From: Erythroxylum novogranatense | Taxonomy: Eukaryota > Streptophyta > Magnoliopsida > Malpighiales > Erythroxylaceae | Assembly: GCA_029891385.1 (NCBI GenBank) | Contig: CM057227.1 | Location: 95,380,818 to 95,444,817, forward strand | Length of the DNA stretch: 64,000 nucleotides | Direction: 5' to 3' | In this document: positions 1-12,000 of the stretch, in pieces | Layout of the letters: the number at the start of each line of letters is the position of its first letter | How positions within the stretch are numbered: position 1 is the stretch's first letter | Program-made: the position numbers and the translations under genes | The notes under the pieces: generated by a model | What the model was told of the DNA's origin: nothing | Seen by the model: only the letters and a program-made list of their open reading frames with translations | Databases searched by the model: none

Positions 1-2135
1 TTTTGTGGAATTATAGGAATTTTTTGGAATTTTGGAGTATTAGGCTTGATGGAATAATGGCTTAGTGACTGATTTAATTGCGATTTTGGTTCCGAATTCG
101 ATTGATAATTGATATGAGATAATTTAAATTATGATTTGAGGAATTAGGGCATGAACTATTGAAATTCGGGAGAAATTAAAGTTAGAAATTGAATTGAGGT
201 GGTTCGATTGGACTTGTGGCAATCGAAATTGCCAAACAAGCCTTAAGGTTTCAGATATATATATAAAGCCTATGCCTTTGAACTTTGAGAGACGATGCTT
301 GCTTCTTTTTCTGGAGAAAATTGCTTTGTTCTTCTTCTTCCCTTGTGTGGATTTCTTGGTGATTTGGAAGAGTTTAAGGCTTAATCAAGTAAGTTATTGC
401 TTATTTATGTTTTCTATAGTTTGATTCAAGCAAGAAATTAAGTGATTGATTGTTTAGGAAGTTAGAAAGTTTGGATGATATAGGTTAGGTAAAATGTGAT
501 TTTGATTTGGGTGATTATGGAATAATGCTTATTTGATGAATTTGAGGTTAGAAATAAGTTGTGTTAAGTGAATAATATTGTTTTGGAGTGTTTTGAATGA
601 ATTTGGAAGGAAAGGATCGGATTATATTAGAAGAATCTGGGTTTCTGGCGATTACGGGTTCAAGACGCCATGAGGCATGCGAGCGCAGCCATGTGAATGA
701 AAATTTCGCACGACGCCATGGCGAGACCAGACGCACGCCTTGGGAGCGGGCGTGATTACTGTGCAGCGAGAGGAGTCGTCTTGGCCATGTGAAGGGCGAG
801 GTGAGGAGGCTTGCCATGAGGGCGAGAGAAGAGAAGCTCATGTGATGGGATCAGCGCCATGAGGGATGCAAGTTTAGAAATAGTAATTTTGAAAATTTGA
901 GGTTTTGAATTTGGGAATTAAGAATTTGATGATGCAATTAGATAGGATTGGATTTCAATTTGGAGTCTATGAATTGAGATTTAGAGTATGAGATCGGAAA
1001 TTGGATTCGTGTCGGAAATGTCATAACGTGCATAAGACGTACATTATTTGATATAATTGAAAATTTGATTTTGAAAATTGGTCAATTTAGTAATATTCAA
1101 ATACTCGATTTGATAGAGGCTCAGTGGGCGTCGCTTCTCGATTCACCGAGACTTCCGACGATGAAGCGCGGAAGTTTAGAGGTGAGTAACCTAGTTGGTT
1201 TCTCAATCTCTGATGTGCTATGTGCTTTGTATGTGAATTATCTATGCTTTTGATTAAGTGATTCGCATGAGATAAGTTATTGAGAATTGTGAATGCATGA
1301 TAGGCATGATTAGAAATCAAGAATGGCCAGCGGTTGTGACTGGAGCATATTCTGATCTGACTGGAGCTATAAGCTCATTATTGTGATAAGTGAGAAGGAT
1401 TAGTGCATACCGGAGGGCTCTCCTATCCCTAGTCTGCGCGTGGACGATAGTGCATACCAGAGGGCTCTCCCACCCCGAAAACGCCGATTTTTATGTAATG
1501 TGCCCGAAATGGATAACTCGACGCCTTGATACAACACTAAAATGAACTGGAAATCATTGTGCATTTAGTCCGTGATTATCTTTGTGAATGTGATATGGAA
1601 TTAATTGAAGCTGTGACTATGATTGTATGAGATTAGATTTATGATTGAAATGTGATATGTGTTGCATTACGCGATTTTGCGTAATGCATGAATTAGGTAA
1701 ACCATCGATGATGGTTACTCATTGAGTTTCGCAAACTCACCCAAATTGCGACTATTTTTCAGACGGTGGTGAAGTGAGACTTCTAGCTCAGATTTTGGGA
1801 CTCTTCCTTTTGTGTGTGCTTGGGTGAGAGGAGCATGGCCCATGTGTCGGTCATTTGGGGATCCTTTGGGATATTTTGGGATGACCTAGATAGGAGCTAT
1901 TATTGTTCATTTTGGCTCAGATATTTGTAATGATGATGAAGTATGGTTTTCTTAAATGAGATAAGAAGTACTCTTTTGGTTTCAAAATTTTAGTGAATGT
2001 GATCATTATCGCTTAAATTATTGATGCCATGAGGTTTATTAGAAGTGATTGTTTGGTAGTGCACCCTCATCGTAGGATATGTATCGATATGACCTACGGG
2101 CGTCCGGTGTATACTTTACGGTAGTGGGCGCTACA
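1..2135 (+). repeat. E1 left LTR (5'-truncated by window edge)
   Basis: Matches the complete right LTR at 6717-9242 from its base 339 to its end at GGGCGCTACA. It holds a TATA box at 260-267, a GC-rich segment near 650-870, a splice-like segment at 1117-1181 and a doublet of hairpins near 1702-1742. In the GC-rich part this copy reads GCCATGG where the right copy reads GCCGCGG, a pattern expected from loss of methylated CpG. Confidence 0.93.
260..267 (+). promoter_or_regulatory. TATA box of E1 left LTR
   Basis: TATATAAA within a run of alternating TA, followed by AGCCTATGCC. The same motif occurs at the matching place in the right LTR (7320-7327). Position inside the LTR fits a retrotransposon core promoter. 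Confidence 0.65.
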
Positions 2136-2139
2136 TTGG

Positions 2140-2150
2140 TGGTATCGAGC
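2140..2150 (+). other. E1 primer-binding site (initiator Met tRNA type, one base lost)
   Basis: TGGTATCGAGC lies four bases after the left LTR. The perfect site in E4 is TGGTATCAGAGC, complementary to the 3' end of plant initiator methionine tRNA. Here one base is missing from the CAGAG part. Confidence 0.8.
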
Positions 2151-2276
2151 ATGGTTTGGCATCTTTTAGGCATAGTGTATTTTAGGCTGAATCTTTACGA
2201 GAAAAGGTAAATTGATTTAGTTTGTGATTTTATTGAGGTCATCCGTCTTTGGTGATCGTGTCGATCACTCGGTGAC

Positions 2277-3200
2277 CAAGGATCGATAGGAGCTAGTAGA
2301 GAGTCCTCTGTGCCTTTGTTTGAGGAGCGACCTCTGTGGTTCCCATGAGACAGGAACGGAGGTATGATCGTCTGCGTGGAGTCGTGGATTTCTTTGGTAG
2401 CATGCACTCGCCGAGGCCGAGGGTTGGTTAGAGAGGACCGAGCGGGTCCTGCACTGATGGATTTGTGACCCGATGAGCGCTTTGACTATGTTGTCTCTTT
2501 GCTCCAGGGTCCAGCGTATCAGTGGTGGAAGACTGTTCCGGGGAGTTCCCCCAGACCCTGTGTTTTGACTTGGGCGGATTTTCTGAGAGCTTTCCGAGAT
2601 AATTATACGCCCAGGGTTTATATGGAGATGAAAATGCAGGAGTTTCTGGATTTGAGACAGGGGTCTATCACAGTGGCCGACTATGAGGTCCAATTTAATG
2701 AGTTGTCAGCGTATGCATCTGTTCTGATTTCTTCTGAGGCAGATAGGTGTCGGAGATTTGAGGGAGGGCTGAATCTAGATATTCGTACCAGGTTAGCCTG
2801 GTCTGACATGGGCACCTTTGTGGAGCTGAGGTCACCGCCGTCAGATCGATCGGCGACTCTCTTGGTGAGCCTAGTTGAGATTGGTCGGGGATCTCTTGAG
2901 TAAGAGATCCAAGTGATAGTCGAGCAAGACCTGGTGGGAGCTTTAGCCGATGTCGTAAGGTGCTCAGATTTTGGAGGTCCCAGACCGTCTGGTTGGTTGA
3001 GAGGTAGATTTGGGCGGTCGGCAAGCGATGGTAGTGGTCGAGGCTCCGCCACTTCCTCCTCTGTGCGAATTTTATGAGAGGAGGCATAGTGGGGAGAGGC
3101 CGAGGTTTCTTTGGAGCTTGTTTGAGATGTGGCTCGATGGAGCATCGATCCGCCTTGCCCAGAGATTTTGGGAGCTCGACCGCTTCAGTGGGAGAGTGGT
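2277..3200 (+). pseudogene. E1 gag remnant (capsid and damaged zinc knuckle)
   Basis: A Ty3/gypsy Gag remnant; Gag forms the virus-like particle. The longest open stretch (2499-2903) contains the capsid signature GPAYQWWKT, then ADFLRAFRDNYTP, a YEVQFNEL stretch and FEGGLNLDIR, matching the gag copies of E4. The expected start (ATGGATCAG in E4) reads AAGGATCGA near 2277. The zinc-knuckle region near 3063-3200 has lost its first cysteines and runs out of frame. Several frameshifts separate the pieces. Neighbours are the primer site upstream and protease downstream, the normal order. Non-functional; identity confident, edges approximate. Confidence 0.85.
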
Positions 3201-3349
3201 AGAAGACGATGCAGCAGAGCCGCGATAGTGGACTGGATTGGGGCGAGGCGAGCTCTGAGTGAGTGGAGATTCTTTTGTGGGGTCGAGAGAGTGGGGAGTC
3301 GGTCGTGATCGCAGCCGTGGTCTATGCCATGACCAGCAGAGGCCAGGAC

Positions 3350-3660
3350 TCTCCAGATGTGGTTGCAGTTTGCTTATGCTCTCTGATATAGAGATGTATG
3401 CATTGATAGATCCGTGGTCCACGATTCATTTATTGCACCGCATGTGGCATGTAGATTGTATGTGCATAGAGAGATGCTTCAGTATGGGTTGCAGGTGAGT
3501 ACACCTTTGGGTAGTACCACTGCTTTAGGCGAGATTTGCAGGGGATGCCCGATACGGGTAGATTCAGCGAGATTGAAAGTGATTTGATAGTGTTGCCCTT
3601 CGAGAGATCGAGGTGATTTTGGGGATGGATCGCTCCATCGCCCATGTAGGGCGATTATGG
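3350..3660 (+). pseudogene. E1 aspartic protease remnant
   Basis: The fragment MYALIDPWSTIH near 3391-3430 corresponds to ALLDPGSTHSF in copy A of E4, the active-site loop of the retroviral-type protease that matures Gag-Pol. The glycine after DP is now tryptophan and the following SF is lost through a frameshift. Downstream pieces align with the GEICKGCSI and VILGM segments of the E4 copies in other frames. Inactive. Confidence 0.7.
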
Positions 3661-3849
3661 ATTGCTATACCAAGGAGGTTGTGTTAGAATCTCCTGATCA
3701 GCCGAGGGCTGTTTTTCGAGGTGTTAGTCAGGCAGTGCCAGCCATGATGATCTCTTTTATGAGTGCTTTGAAATTGATGAGAGGTGGCTGTGAGGCTTAT
3801 TTGGCGCACGTAGTGGATTCTAGAGTGCAGCAGAGTTTGCAGGATGTCC

Positions 3850-5175
3850 CTGTGATTAGAGAGTTTCGATGTGTTTCCTGAGGAGTTATCGGGGTTGCCG
3901 CCGGATCGGGAGACGGAGTTCGAGATTGACCTCGTTCCGGGTACCGCTCCTATATCGATACCTCCGTATAGGATGGCACCGGTGGAACTGAGGGAGCTTA
4001 AGGCTCAGTTGCAGGAGTTGTTAGATAAGGGATTTATCGGTCGAGAGTGTTTCCCGTCGGGAGCTCGGTATTGTTTGTGAAGAAGAAGGACGTGACTTTG
4101 AGGCTTTGCATCGATTATAAGCGACAATTAAGTTTATTATTAAGAATAAGTACCCACCGCCTAGGATCGATGATCTCTTTGATCGATTCGCAGGAGCTCG
4201 GGTGTTTACCAAGTTGGATTTGAGATCCGTTACTATCGATTGAGGATCGCAGAGGCCGATGTGCCCAAGAGTGCTTTCAGAGCGGTATGGGCATTATGAG
4301 TTCTTAGTGATGCCGTTCGGGTCGACTAATGCCGGCAACCTTCATGGCCTTGATAAATAGGGTCTTTCACCATACCGGATCGGTTTGTGATAGTGTTCAT
4401 CGACGACATTTGGTGTATTCGAGGTCTAGACAGAGCATGCGAGCATCCGAGAGTCAGGCTTCAGATTATGAGAGATAGGCAACAGATGCCAAATTCACTA
4501 AGTGTAAATTTTGGTGGATCGGTGGTGTTCCTAGGCCACATTGTATCTAGTGAGGGTATCCGGGTGGATCCTCACAAGATCGAGGCAGTGAGGAATTGGG
4601 AGATTCCGAGGAACGTGTCAGAGTTGAGGAGTTTCCTCGGATTAGCAGGATATTGCCGGAGGTTTGTCGAGGGATTCTCTGGGATCTCGGCCAGCTGACA
4701 AAACCGAGGAAGAGTGTGGCCTTGGATGGGCGGATGAGTGTCGAGGAGTTTCGATGAGTTGATACATCGGTTGACTACTGCGCCGTGTTAGCCCCGCCAT
4801 CCGGATCGGGGAGGTTTTGAGGTTTATAGTGATGCTTCGCAGCAGGTTTAGGCCGTGTGTTGATGCGGCATGAGAGTGATAGATATGCCTCGAGACAGCT
4901 GAGAGCCCATGAGGTAATTATCCTGCATGACTTGGAGTTAGCGGGTGTGGTGTTTTCTCCAAGATCTGGAGACATTATACGTATGGGAGACGTTCGGATC
5001 TTCACCGATCATAAGAGTTTGAGATATTTGTTGAGTCACGAGAGCTGAATCGAGGCGAGGAGATGGTTAGAGTGCTTAGGATTACGATCGCACTATCGAG
5101 TACCACCTGTGGAAGGCCAATGTGGTGGCCGATGCACCGAGTAGGAGATCGCATGGTAGGCAAATTTGATTCTGA
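3850..5175 (+). pseudogene. E1 reverse transcriptase and RNase H remnant
   Basis: Begins with [14 protein letters not shown] and continues through [16 protein letters not shown], the usual Tekay-type entry into reverse transcriptase. The catalytic box survives as FIDDI at 4396-4410, within FVIVFIDDI. GHIVSSEGIRVDP and [16 protein letters not shown] mark the thumb. RNase H follows near 4800-5170, with [11 protein letters not shown] retained but frameshifts around it. These enzymes copy element RNA to DNA in the particle. The reading frame shifts repeatedly, and CAG motifs often appear as CGA compared with the E4 copies, so part of the damage may be sequencing error. Confidence 0.85.
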
Positions 5176-5384
5176 GTTTCGAGGTTGTCATGCTTATTCG
5201 GTTGAGAGCTCTTAATGTGCGAGATAGATTTGAGTCGGGATGGAGCTCGATTGCGACTTTGAGGTCGAGGCCGATGTGCATGATCGGATCGGAGAGTGCG
5301 AGCTCGGGACCCGATTTTGGTGAGATTGATTGATAGAGTCAGATCTGGATAGGTATCTGAGTTTGAGTTGAGAGATGGTTCTTT

Positions 5385-6690
5385 GTGGATGGGCCAGAGA
5401 TTGTGTGTTCCTGATGTGGAGGATTTGAGGCGTGAGATCTTAGAGGAGGCTCATTTGGCCGCTTATGCCATGCATCCGGGTGTCACCAAGATGTATCGCA
5501 CTCTTAAGTTGCATTTCTAGTGGCCGGGTATGAAGAGGCATGTGGCGGAGTATGTTTCTCGGTGTTTGACATGCCAGCAGGTTAAGGCTGAGCACCAGGC
5601 CCCAGTTGGGAGATTGCATTCGTTGCCCATTCCAGAGTGGAAATGGGAGCGGATTACGATGGATTTTATCATGGGGTTATCCAGGACGCCGAGGCAGTGT
5701 GATGCTATCTAGGTCATAATGGATCGATTGACTAAATTGACTCACTTCTTGCCAGTGAGGGAGAGTAGTACCCTAGATCAGTTGGCCCAAAAGTATGTGG
5801 CGGAGATAGTTCGACTGCATGGGGTCCTGGTTTGGATAGTGTCGATAGGGATCCTGTGTTTACTTGAGATTCGGAGGAGTCTGCGATCGACTATGGGTAC
5901 AGATTGAACTTTAGTATGTTGTTTCATCCTCGCATGGATGGGCGAGTGAGAGGACTATTGATCTGCTGAGGATATGTTCGAGAGCCTGTGTATTGGAGTT
6001 CCGAGTGCGTGGGATCGATTTGCCTCTGGTAGAGTTTGCATATAATAATCGATGCAGAGTAGCATCGGTATGGCACCGTATGAGGCTTTATATGGACGTC
6101 GTGCAGATCCCTCTTCTTTGGGATGAAGAGGTATGAGGATGTTAGAGGTCCCAGTGATCCAGACGGTTAATAAGGTGCGATTGATTGAGTCGCATTAAAG
6201 GCGGCTCGGGATAAGCGTAAGAGTTATGTGGATCAAAGATCGGCGAGAGATGGAGTATGCGATGGGAGATAGAGTGTTCTCGAGTGTCTCCGTGGAGAGG
6301 AGTTCTCGATTTGGCCGTAAAGGCAAGTTGAGTCCTCAGATATCGGTCCATATGAGATTATTGAGCGGATCGGACTGCTGGCTTCTGAGTTAGCCTTACT
6401 GAGTGAGATGTCTCAGTTGCACAATATGTTTCATGTGAGTATGCTCCGGAGATACCGATCTGACCCGACTCATGTGATCCCGACTTAGGAGATTGAGATA
6501 GCTAGTAACTTGAGTTATATTGAGGAGCCGGTGAGGATCGCGGGTCAAGTAGTTGCGGAGTAGGGTGATTCCATTGGTGAAAGTCCTTTGGAAGAACCAT
6601 TCTTCAGAGGAGGCAACTTGGGAGACTGAGGAGCATATGAGGAGGCAGTATCCTCACTTGTTCGATCAGTCAGGTAAGAAAATTTCGGGA
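5385..6690 (+). pseudogene. E1 integrase remnant with C-terminal chromodomain
   Basis: The HHCC zinc region is recognisable near 5450-5600 (AYAMHPGVTKMY and [15 protein letters not shown]). A stop replaces the first tryptophan of the WWPG motif near 5518. The core follows with [13 protein letters not shown] and FLPVRESSTLDQLAQKYV. Unlike copy B of E4, this copy keeps the roughly 80 bases around 5820-5900. The end, near 6565-6660, reads VLWKNHSSEE then TWETEEHMRRQYPHLF, the chromodomain tail typical of chromoviruses, which direct insertion to marked chromatin. Inactive through frameshifts. Confidence 0.85.
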
Positions 6691-6703
6691 CGAAATTTTT
6701 GTT

Positions 6704-6714
6704 AGGAGGGGAGA
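6704..6714 (+). other. E1 polypurine tract
   Basis: AGGAGGGGAGA, two bases before the right LTR. It primes plus-strand DNA synthesis. The preceding AATTTCGGGACGAAATTTTT is conserved in E2 and E4 as well. Confidence 0.85.
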
Positions 6715-6716
6715 AT

Positions 6717-9242
6717 TGTAACATCCCGTCACCGATAGGATGTGTACAGTTCCTCTTATCGTATTCTCAGATAACGTATTCTCAGATCAGATTTATAGCT
6801 TCCGCACATTTGATAAATGTTCAAAGATTTCATTAACATCTGTATGTACATGCATGTATGACAGAATTCCGACTTGTTTGTGTCATTCGAGACTTTGTGA
6901 TTAAGGTTTAGTGTGCTTTGATTTGTGAATTTGGAGAAATTATGTTATTAGTGGAATTTAATATTTTAAAACTTCGATTTATGAAATTGAGGAGTCAAAT
7001 TGAACATAGGCATTGAGAATTGAAAATTGGAGTATGTGATAATGAGTTTTCTAATTTTGTGGAATTATAGGATTTTTTTTGGAATTTTTAGAGTATTAGG
7101 CCTGGACTGGAATAATGGCTTAGTGACTGATTTAATTGCGATTTTGGTTCCGAATTCGATTGATAATTGATATGAGATAATTTAAATTATGATTTGAGGA
7201 ATTAGGGTATGAACTATTGAAATTCGGGAGAAATTAAAGTTAGAAATTGAATTGAGGTGGTTCGGATTGGACTTGTGGCAATCGAAATTGCCAAACAAGC
7301 CTTAAGGTTTCTGTATATATATATAAAGCCTATGCCTTTGAACTTTGAGAGACGATGCTTGCTTCTTTTTCTGGAGAAAATTGCTTTGTTCTTCTTCTTC
7401 CCTTGCGTGGATTTCTTGGTGATTTGGAAGAGTTTAAGGCTTAATCAAGTAAGTTATTGCTTATTTATGTTTTCTATAGTTTGATTCAAGCAAGAAATTA
7501 AGTGATTGATTGTTTAGGAAGTTAGAAAGTTTCGGATGATATAGGTTAGGGTAAAATGTGATTTTGATTTGGGTGATTATGGAATAATGCTTATTTGATG
7601 AATTTGAGGTTAGAAATAAGTTGTGTTAAGTGAATAATATTGTTTTGGAGTGTTTTGAATGAATTTGGAAGGAAAGGGATCGGATTATATTAGAAGAATC
7701 TGGGTTTTCTGGCGATTCTGGGTTCGCACGCCGCGACGTGTGATGAACACGCCGCGGCGAGCGAATTTTTCCCCCCACGCCGCGAGGCATGCGAGGCAGG
7801 CCGCGGCGAGACCAGACGACTCATCATGAGCGGGCGTGATTATCTTGCAATGAGAGGAGGAGTCGTCTTGCCGCATGACGAAGGGGGCGAGGTGAGGAGG
7901 CTTGCAATGAGGGCGAGAGAAGAGAAGCTCGCCTCGGTGAGGGATCAGGCGCCGCGGCGAGGGATGCAAGTTTCCGAAATAGTAATTTTGAAAATTTGAG
8001 GTTTTGAATTTGGGGAATTAAGAATTTGGTGATGCAATTAGATAGGATTGGATTTCAATTTGGAGTCTATGAATTCGAGATTTAGAGTATGAGATCGGGA
8101 AATTCGGATTCGTGTCGGAAATGTCATAACGTGCATAGTACGTACATTATTTGATATAATTGAAAATTTGATTTTGAAAATTGGTCAATTTAGTAATATT
8201 CAAATACTACGATTTGATAGAGGCTCAGTGGGCGTCGCTTCTCGACGCATTGAGACTTCCTAAAGATGTGCTGAAGTTTAGAGGTGAGTAACCTAGTTGG
8301 TTTCTCAATCTCTGATGTGTTATGTGCTTTGTATGTGAATTATCTGTGCTTCTGATTAAGTGATTCGCATGAGATAAGTTATTGAGAATTGTGAATGCAT
8401 GCTAGGCATGATTAGAAATCAGTAACTGACAGTTGTGACTGGAGCATATTCTGATCTGACTGGAGCTATAAGCTCATTATTGTGATAAGTGAGAAGGGAT
8501 TAGTGCATACCCAGAGGGCTCTCCTATCCCTAGTGCGCGTGGGCAGTAGTGCATACCCAGAGGGCTCTCCTACTCCCGAAAACGCGATTTTTGTGTAATG
8601 TGCCCAGAAATGGGATAACTCTGACGCCCAGTCACAACACTAAAAATGAACTGGAAATCATTGTGCATTTAGTCTGTGATTATGCTGTGAATGTGATATG
8701 GAATTAATTGAAACTGTGTGACTATGATTGTATGAGATTCCGATTTATGATTCGAAATGTGATATGTGTTGCTTTGTACGCGATTTTGCGTAATGCATGA
8801 ATTAGGTAAACCATCGATGATGGTTACTCATTGAGTTTCGCAAACTCACCCAAATTGCGACTATTTTTCAGGACAGCGGTAGTGAGACTTCTAGCTCCAG
8901 ATTTTGGGACTCTTCCTTTTGTGTGTGCCGGTGAGAGGAGCATGACCCACAGGTCGGTCAGCTGGGGATCCTTTGGGATATTTTGGGGATGACCTAGATA
9001 GGAGCTATTATTGTTCATTTTGGCTCAGATATTTGTAATGATGATGAAGTATGGTTTTCGTAAATGAGATAAGAAGTACTCTTTTGGTTTCAAAATTTTA
9101 GTGAATGTGATCATTCTCGCTAAATTATTGATTCCATGAGGTTTATTAAGTGATTGTTTGGTAGTGCACCCTCATCGTAGGATATGTATCGGTATGACCT
9201 ACGGGCGTCCCGGTGTGTACTCTACGGTAAGGGGGCGCTACA
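6717..9242 (+). repeat. E1 right LTR, complete (2526 bp)
   Basis: Starts TGTAACATCCC and ends GCGCTACA. Contents in order: TATA box at 7320-7327, donor-like GTAAGT at 7449, a GC-rich palindromic segment at about 7720-7970, a splice-like mini-segment at 8221-8283 followed by GTGAGTAAC, two copies of a GTGCATACCCAGAGGGCTCT repeat at 8502-8530 and 8548-8577, a hairpin doublet near 8809-8847 and TATTTTTCAG ending at 8871. Confidence 0.95.
7320..7327 (+). promoter_or_regulatory. TATA box of E1 right LTR
   Basis: TATATAAA about 600 bases into the LTR, identical in context to the left copy. A small open reading frame follows it, but it ends at the donor-like site and has no recognised domain. Confidence 0.65.
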
Positions 9243-9404
9243 TCGTCTCAGATTCGATCGATGTCTTGCAACTTCGCTCATGTCTTTCGTCTGCTTATTC
9301 AAACTTCACTGTGGATCGTTTTGTTTTTCTTGTTTTTGATCTCACTATATTTGTTATACATCAAAATCATTTATATGTAAAGTCATTATGACTTAATAGA
9401 TCAC
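9243..9404 (+). other. Unassigned AT-rich stretch between E1 and LINE ORF1
   Basis: About 160 bases that match no other part of the window. No coding signature is seen. It may be LINE 5' sequence or the remains of an older element interrupted by E1. Confidence 0.3.
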
Positions 9405-10007
9405 ATATGAGGGGTTGCCCCCGGTGTGTTACACATGCAGAATGATCAGCCATCCATCGAGTGCCTACCCCAGGAAGATGACCGAGGAGCAAGGGACGCA
9501 GCCCCAGCAGACCCCACCGCGTGAAGGAGAGCCGGAGGCATGCTGCACTGAGGAGCTGGAGGAGGGGCGTCCGGAGGCCACGCCAGACGCAGAATACGGC
9601 CCTTGGACCAATGTCCAACGCAGGCGACAACGGTCGTTACCAATGGGACAGAAGCAGATTGGAGAGCGCAGGACAGGAGGAGCTTCAGGAGGCTCTAGGT
9701 TTGCACTGTTGAATTCCACAGACACTGTGGATGATTTGATATTTAGCTCCGCTCCAACTACAAACAATGAGAATTTGGTTGGAGTTGGACGGAAGCTCCA
9801 ACTGTCCGGTCTAGGAGGAACCGAAAATTGGGCCAGCAAGTCGCATGCTCCTAATAGAGCCCGCAAACCTCAAATCGACACCAAAGGCAAGGCGACTATC
9901 ACCTCCCTCCAGTCTCGGGATGGACAGGGACAGACTGGCGGGAGCCCGGCCCAGGCCCTAGGCCCGACCCCATCCTTCCCTTTAAAACCCACGATAGCGG
10001 ATAGGAA
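9405..10007 (+). pseudogene. LINE ORF1, 3' half, first piece
   Basis: ORF1 of plant L1 elements encodes an RNA-binding protein that coats the transcript. The frame open from 9415 starts with a CCHC-like zinc knuckle: VCYTCRMISH has Cys5, Cys8 and His13, but the fourth position is Tyr18 instead of Cys. The segment YGPWTNVQRRR (about residues 61-71) is the basic GPW motif typical after the knuckle in plant L1 ORF1. A serine- and glycine-rich tail follows up to 10007, where E2 interrupts the gene. The upstream part of ORF1 is absent, probably because E1 or older events removed it. Confidence 0.8.
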
Positions 10008-10514
10008 TGTAACATCCCACCCCTGACAGGAAGGGTAAAATAGTAATTTGGCATAGGATGAGAGTGATTGGGCTTCATTAGGACTGTTCATGCATTCTAG
10101 TATTGGTACACAGTGAATTTTTGTGCACATGAAATATTGTACATGCATACATTGACATTCCCAGTCTATTTGGTTATAACAGTAATTAGTTGAGAATTTT
10201 GACAATTATGGGTTATTGATCTTGAAAAATTATTTGGAGAGTGTCAATAATGATTTTTCAATTTTGGAAAATTTTAGGAAATTTTCTAGAATGTTTCGGG
10301 GTAAATCCCAGACTAGAAAAAATGCCGAGAAGCGAACTAACTAAAATCCAGATTAGAATTTAGTGCCTATGGAATTAAATTTTGGACCTATGGTTATAGA
10401 AATGTTTGACAAGTGGAATTTATGGGAAATTGGGCTTGCAATTGATGAATTTAGAAGGAAAATAGGAGAGCTTGACATGTGGCCATCCAAGTGGCACATT
10501 CTTAGCCATATCTT

Positions 10515-10522
10515 TATAAATA
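10515..10522 (+). promoter_or_regulatory. TATA box of E2 left LTR
   Basis: TATAAATA about 507 bases into the LTR, with the same context in the right LTR at 17744-17751. The position is similar to the TATA box of E1 LTRs. Confidence 0.6.
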
Positions 10523-11139
10523 ACCTTAGGTTAAGTGAATTGGAGCTCCTCCTTATGCACATACACGACACATACCCTTTTCCTTCTTCATTCTTTCTTT
10601 TTCTTCATTCCTCTTCTCCATCCACGATTTTCTCTCCTTACCAAGGGTGGATTTGGTCTTGCCTCCATGTACTACCATTAATTGCTACCTTCTTCTTCTT
10701 CACTTTGTTATGGAAGAACCCACCTTTCTCTCTCAAGTTGATGAAGAACGTGGGTGATATAAGGAGTTAGGGTTTTGTGTTTTGTTTGAAGAGTTTAAAG
10801 GATGGAAGCTAAATCAAGTAAGTTTCATATTTTATGTAATGAATATTGCATAATTGAGGTTAGAAGTGATAGTATATAAGTTGAGGATGAAAGCTGGAAA
10901 ATTGATTTTGACCTAGTACACTAATTTGAGCATAACTCATTGTGTAGTTATGCAAATGAGGTGAGGTTTGTGCCAAATGAAACTTTAGTTTTGTGTAAAA
11001 TAGGTGTTGTCTAATTTTAGCATTAAGAGTTTGAAACTTGGAAAGTTACTGCTGGGACTTATGTGAATAGTATCCGGATTGATGACCTGATTGTGTTGAT
11101 GATTTTTCTAAATTAATTGAGAAGGAATTAGGGCAAATG

Positions 11140-12000
11140 GTCTAAATGAAAGTTGAAGCCTGTATTGTTAGCTTTCCAATGCCACTGATTTTGCAATTTT
11201 TCGATATGTATATTGGGAGATATGCATTGACGACTATTGGCTGGTAAAATGCATTTTAGTGAAACCTAGCTGAAATGTCAGTTTTGTGAACATTCTGATT
11301 GGAAGCAATTTTCGCAATTTTTGTGAATTGAATTGGCTTGAGTGATCTTCTGAAGAGTTGTATAGGAAACATTGATCTTGAAAATGGTATTTAGCATAAA
11401 ATTTTTGGAGATCAGGTTTGGGAGTTATGAGTTTTCAAAAATGAAACCTGCATTAGGTTTTTAACTGCTGCCCTGATCAGTCACTTGTTTAGCAGTTTTG
11501 AATTGGTTAGGAATGGAATTGGCTCTTAAGCTCTTCATGAAACTTGAAGTATGTGGTTTTATCTTTCCAATGATATAAGGTAGTGATTTTTTTGACTTGT
11601 GTGCATGGAGTTATGCTTGATAGAACATTACTGTCCAGATTGAGTGATTTCTGGGGCAGCATCATTGATTGAATTATTTGACCTAGTTAACAATTGAATT
11701 TTATTTTGGTTTGTTCATGAAAGTTGTATAAAACATTGTGCTCTTTCTGAAAATATTTATTGTGTAATTTTTGACTAAAGAGAATGGAAGTTACTGAATT
11801 TACCAAGTACTGTTATGTTTTGATAGGTTTTGAATGGGCAGAAGGTTCAATTGAATTTTTGACACCCTTAGGGGTAAATTTGATTTTTATGGTCTTCATG
11901 AAACTTGTAGAAGGTTTCATGATCTTTCCAACGAGGTATGGTTTGTAATTTTCTGAATTGTGTGTAAAGAGATATGCTAGTTAGAATGTCAGACAGGAAA
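11140..12000 (+). repeat. Tandem ~180-bp module in E2 left LTR
   Basis: The motif YTTCATGAAACTTGTAG, followed about 30 bases on by ATCTTTCCAA and later by a GTTATG-like end, recurs at about 11141, 11344, 11533, 11713 and 11893. Spacing is 180-203 bases. The units are diverged but in register. The same module occurs in the F3 LTRs. Confidence 0.75.

Larger units (their letters stand above)
1..9242 (+). mobile_element. E1: decayed Ty3/gypsy chromovirus (Del/Tekay-like), left end outside window
   Basis: An LTR retrotransposon in the order LTR, primer site, gag, protease, reverse transcriptase, RNase H, integrase with chromodomain, polypurine tract, LTR. The window starts inside the left LTR: base 1 aligns with base 7055, so about 338 bases are missing. 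The right LTR begins TGTAACATCCC at 6717 and ends GGCGCTACA at 9242. All coding domains are present as fragments broken by stops and frameshifts, so the element cannot make its own proteins. Five bases after the right LTR are TCGTC, but the left flank lies outside, so the target-site duplication cannot be tested. The chromodomain and the long LTRs point to the Tekay/Del lineage. Confidence 0.92.

Noticed and set aside
2681..3145. Minus-strand frames of 130-154 codons across E1 gag
   Set aside because: Exact antisense of recognisable gag; shadows without their own signature.
9465..9866. 133-codon minus-strand frame over LINE ORF1
   Set aside because: Antisense to a frame with a zinc knuckle and GPW motif; the plus strand explains the sequence.
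10363..10770. 135-codon frame downstream of the E2 LTR start (also 17706-18002)
   Set aside because: Spans the TATA box and early transcribed LTR. It is shortened in the right copy by small changes and has no recognised domain.
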